Shown one piece after another: positions 60,255 through 64,000 of a stretch of DNA of 64,000 bases. The stretch is from Fibrobacter sp. UWB2 (GTDB lineage Bacteria; Fibrobacterota; Fibrobacteria; Fibrobacterales; Fibrobacteraceae). Each line of letters opens with the position of its first letter. The stretch's first letter is position 1. Position numbers and translations under genes: made by a program. The DNA lies in assembly GCF_002210425.1 (NCBI RefSeq), contig NZ_MWQK01000001.1, forward strand, positions 372,001-436,000, read 5' to 3'. The notes beneath the pieces were generated by a model. It saw only the letters and a program-made list of their open reading frames with translations. It was not told where the DNA came from and ran no database searches.

Positions 60255-61241
60255 ATGTCAGCACTCGATCGTAAAGTCAGGTCATTACAACGGCGCCATT
60301 CCAGGACGCATGTGTTTTTCCTCGTCTTTATATTGGGTGTTGTGCTAGCCATCATGATTGGCGTCCGCTATTACGTGCTCGAACCGGTGCGCATGCAGGA
60401 CAACTCGCTCCACCCCAGATTCAAGAAGAACAGCATCCTTTGGATGTGCAAGCTCCCCCGCTGCACCGAAAGCATTGTAGATGGGGACTTTGTCTGGGGC
60501 ATCATGCGCAACCAGGACAACATGGTTCGCAGGGTTCTCGGCGTCCCGGGCGATTCCATCACGATTACAAACAACGGAAAGGTCTACACGCAGCACCGCA
60601 ATTTCAAGTGGAACGGCGAAGACGCCTTTATCGAGACCCGCAGCTTTTATGTACCGCGCAAGGGCGACACGCTCCATTTCGACAAGCTTAACGATGTGGA
60701 ACAGGACTACCTGATTTCGCTCATGCACGAACAGAACGAAAAGTTCTACGTCAAGTCGAGCCTCTGGCAAGGCAAGCGCGAAATGCCTCTGGAACGCATC
60801 GGCTCTACAAAGCTCGGGAACCGCCTTGTGAGCTTGCAAGAAATCGACTACATGCCCTGGCAGGACAGATTCCTGGTCGAGCTCCAGATTTTCCTTGCAG
60901 AGCCGGGCAACACGCCTATCCACATCAAGCGTGAACTTTACAGCGCGAAGGATTCCTCTAAAATTTCTTATTACGTTGTTCCGGAAGACTGCTACTACCT
61001 GATTTGCGAAAAGTCAAATCACTGCGCCGACTCTAGAGAAATCGGTTACTTTACCAAGAATCGACTCCTCGGGCGCGCCAACAAGGCTGCAAACAAGATT
61101 CAAAAGCAAATTGACGACCGCATTTCCCGCGCCCAGAACGCCATAAAAAAGCTTTTGAAAGGGACACTGCAAAAAGCAGACAAAAAGCCATCCAAGAAGC
61201 CCCAACGGGGCAGATCCAAAAAAGAAACTACCAAAACTTAA
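60255..61241 (+). CDS. Signal peptidase I-like (S26) protein with altered catalytic Lys
   Basis: The 328-residue protein has one N-terminal membrane helix (THVFFLVFILGVVLAIMIGV), the box with nucleophile Ser (RMQDNSLHPRF) and the box usually IKRAVGLPGD, here MVRRVLGVPGD, where the catalytic Lys position is Arg. The C-terminal box (NHCADSREIGY) still resembles the GDNR/S..DSR motif. A basic tail of about 60 residues ends KKETTKT. By position it is lepB, but activity is doubtful; it may be a second, non-catalytic copy or use another lysine. Confidence 0.78.
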   Translation: MSALDRKVRSLQRRHSRTHVFFLVFILGVVLAIMIGVRYYVLEPVRMQDNSLHPRFKKNSILWMCKLPRCTESIVDGDFVWGIMRNQDNMVRRVLGVPGDSITITNNGKVYTQHRNFKWNGEDAFIETRSFYVPRKGDTLHFDKLNDVEQDYLISLMHEQNEKFYVKSSLWQGKREMPLERIGSTKLGNRLVSLQEIDYMPWQDRFLVELQIFLAEPGNTPIHIKRELYSAKDSSKISYYVVPEDCYYLICEKSNHCADSREIGYFTKNRLLGRANKAANKIQKQIDDRISRAQNAIKKLLKGTLQKADKKPSKKPQRGRSKKETTKT

Positions 61242-61468
61242 AGTTTCGGAGTTTCCATAAAGCAGCCAAACGCAATAGACACAATAATTTTATCCATTTT
61301 ACCCGTCGTTTTTGCTCCATTTACCACACATCCATAACAAAAACACACCAACGTGGCATAATTTAAAAATCTAGTTCTTGAAAAACGGACGGGAGCTTGA
61401 TTTGGCAAACTACCGTTTGCAAAATCACAAAAAAGAAAGGTTTGCGAAAGAAACCAGCCTACAGACAA

Positions 61469-61502
61469 AAAAAGCCCCCGGCTTTTGACCGGAGACTTTT
61501 TT
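61469..61502. terminator. Bidirectional terminator after the signal-peptidase-like gene
   Basis: AAAAAGCCCCCGG pairs with CCGGAGACTTTTT (13 bp with two G-U pairs) across CTTTTGA, with A and T runs on both sides. The rest of 61242-61609 shows no gene; a palindromic AGGGAGGGCGAAGCCTTCCCT lies at about 61551-61571 downstream of gdhA. Confidence 0.75.
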
Positions 61503-61609
61503 AATGTTTTTCGCAATTAGCATTTAGCCATTGGAAAAGGAGGGTCTTAGGGAGGGCGAAGCCTTCCCTAGTCTAAAAGCGAGGACTTACGTTAAGTAAG
61601 CCCGAGCAA

Positions 61610-62980
<1,371 letters not shown>

Positions 62981-63062
62981 TTAGATTGTTAGTGTTTTAA
63001 CGGTTGTAAAGATAGTAAAGGGTGTTAGGAAAAAGTGAAAAAGGAGTAAAAATCTTCAATTT

Positions 63063-63160
63063 CTTACATTTTTGTAAGTTAGTTTTTCAGCAGTTTTACC
63101 GATTGCTTTTTTTCGCTAAAAATCGAGGGTCAAGAGAGCAAACACTTACATTTTTGTAAG
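63063..63160. promoter_or_regulatory. Two identical 16-bp palindromes upstream of gdhA
   Basis: CTTACATTTTTGTAAG occurs at 63063-63078 and 63145-63160, 82 bases apart, and a degenerate form (TTGTAAGGAAAATTTTACAT) follows at 63181-63200. The arrangement, centred about 110, 190 and 230 bases before the gdhA ATG, looks like operator sites of a dimeric regulator. The rest of 62960-63235 is AT-rich without ORFs. Confidence 0.55.
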
Positions 63161-63235
63161 TTGCAACATCTCCTAAAAGTTTGTAAGGAAAATTTTACAT
63201 TCAATGCAATGTTTTTTCTTTTTACGAGAAGGCGG

Positions 63236-63373
63236 TGCCCGCTCGGAGGCGGGCATGACATAGCAAAAAAGTCCGCGCGGAGGCGGACATGACAAGGTAA
63301 AAAATAATGGATCCTATCGCTGCGCTCCAGGATGACAGCAAAAAAATTGCCCGGCACGGTGGCCGGGGTGACA
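63236..63373 (+). repeat. Cluster of four dispersed palindromic repeats
   Basis: TGCCCGCTCGGAGGCGGGCA-TGACA (63236-63260), GTCCGCGCGGAGGCGGAC-ATGACA (63271-63294), ATGGATCCTATCG...CAGGATGACA (63307-63337) and TTGCCCGGCACGGTGGCCGGGGTGACA (63347-63373) lie one after another just downstream of the patatin-like gene. Each is a hairpin ending in TGACA. Confidence 0.75.
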
Positions 63374-63381
63374 ATGTGAAA

Positions 63382-64000
63382 CTAGATTTCCATGAAGGCT
63401 TTGAGGTCGCCCATGCGGCGCTTGGCGTATTCAAGCCCCATGTTGTAGGATTCGTCGAGCTCGTTACGATCCGTTGCAAAGAGGTCGCAGACTTCTTTTT
63501 CCGGGCGGAAAATCAAGAGCTTGCCTGATTTTTCGAGCTTTTCCATCTCAGCAAACATCTTCTCGTAACGCTTGTAACGCAACATGAGCGCACGGAAGAA
63601 ATCCGGATACTTGCGCTTGAACATCGGATTCAAAATCACGCGATACTTGCGGAAGTCCGTCACGATTTCGCCAGGGTAATGCGTCGAAACTACAACGACC
63701 TTGTCGCAGCCCTTCTCGAATGCACGCTGGTACGGAATCGGAGAGGTCACGCAGCCGTCTGCATAATGCTTGCCGTCAATCTGCGCAATCGGGAATAACA
63801 TCGGGAGGGCACTGCTCGCGTTCACGATATCGAGCAAACGCTTTTCGCTCATGTATTCCTGGAAGAATTCCGAGCGACCCGTTTCGAGGCACGTCAGGCC
63901 AAATTCGCATTCCACGCCCGAACCAAAGAACAGGTGGAAATCGAACGGCATATCGCCATACGCAGCATTGTAATGGAGCGCATAGCATTCCTTCTGGATT
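63382..64000 (-). CDS. Patatin-like phospholipase, C-terminal part
   Basis: The frame is open to the window edge, giving 205 residues of C-terminal protein; the start and the GXSXG nucleophile motif lie outside. NASSALPMLFPIAQIDG and HYADGCVTSPIPYQRA contain the family's conserved substrate-loop and the catalytic Asp-Gly. LEYAKRRMGDLKAFMEI ends the protein. It is related to RssA/YjjU-type bacterial patatins, which hydrolyse acyl groups of phospholipids. Confidence 0.82.
   Translation of the reverse strand, partial: IQKECYALHYNAAYGDMPFDFHLFFGSGVECEFGLTCLETGRSEFFQEYMSEKRLLDIVNASSALPMLFPIAQIDGKHYADGCVTSPIPYQRAFEKGCDKVVVVSTHYPGEIVTDFRKYRVILNPMFKRKYPDFFRALMLRYKRYEKMFAEMEKLEKSGKLLIFRPEKEVCDLFATDRNELDESYNMGLEYAKRRMGDLKAFMEI

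Noticed and set aside
58319-60355. 678-codon minus-strand open frame antisense to lepA
   Set aside because: A shadow of the strongly biased lepA gene; composition rich in His, Val and Phe with no family resemblance.
61238-61516. 92-codon minus-strand frame between the signal-peptidase-like gene and gdhA
   Set aside because: No ribosome binding site; it runs through the bidirectional terminator and contains Cys/Phe-rich filler.

Overview
The window looks like chromosomal DNA of a Fibrobacter species (phylum Fibrobacterota). The best single clue is upstream of lexA: the operator TGCCCAGTTGTGCA, which matches the LexA box described for Fibrobacter succinogenes (TGCNCN4GTGCA). A bacterial V-type ATPase operon, a CotH-type surface lipoprotein with Ser-rich linker, a member of what appears to be a Fibrobacter paralogous kinase-like family, and a recurrent TATATT -10 element fit this. 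About 50 protein genes, one tRNA-Pro(UGG), a truncated IS256-family element and many small palindromic repeats are supported. No rRNA and no CRISPR array were seen.

Layout. 1-7160: end of a ligase-like gene, kinase-like gene, a 19-codon small ORF with its own terminator, purB, a 5'-nucleotidase lipoprotein, a nitroreductase and metG. 7224-9577: a small operon of a membrane peptide, a MauE/DoxX-like redox membrane protein and a Wzi-like outer-membrane barrel. 9616-11060: a PtsN-like IIA domain protein coupled to a sugar-kinase-like protein. 11202-18950: V-type ATPase operon (transcription order E, DUF2764, A, B, D, I, K, K), with no recognisable C or F subunit. 19272-21065: aspS.

21209-41740 is one long leftward surface-polysaccharide locus. 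Transcribed first are pglE-, pglC- and pglD-like genes for an amino-sugar and its lipid-linked transfer. They are followed by a compact set of acyl-making genes (one acyl carrier protein, two KAS III-like enzymes, three related SDR reductases), two glycosyltransferases, Wzy and Wzx, then after an interruption (rhuM and a broken IS256 element) a Wzc-like tyrosine kinase, a Wzi-like protein and a PglF/CapD-like dehydratase. The acyl-making set suggests that a sugar of this glycan carries a short purpose-built acyl group.

41945-51823: an Rpn-family nuclease, a tiny ORF, a stand-alone acetolactate synthase, then a rightward cluster of two circularly permuted ATP-grasp proteins, alpha-E domains and a transglutaminase-like protein. 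This cluster has a near-consensus sigma-54 promoter and four 10-bp repeats at enhancer distance. A methyltransferase follows under its own promoter.

52021-64000: CotH lipoprotein, a small membrane protein, a repeat-rich noncoding stretch holding partial copies of the adjacent tRNA-Pro 3' end, lexA with two operators, a Lys/Ala/Pro-rich zinc-finger protein, a secreted cyclophilin, lepA, a signal-peptidase-like protein in which the catalytic lysine appears to be arginine, gdhA and the end of a patatin-like gene. Several genes have TATATT (or a variant) only 6-7 bases before the ATG and no Shine-Dalgarno sequence, which suggests leaderless mRNAs.
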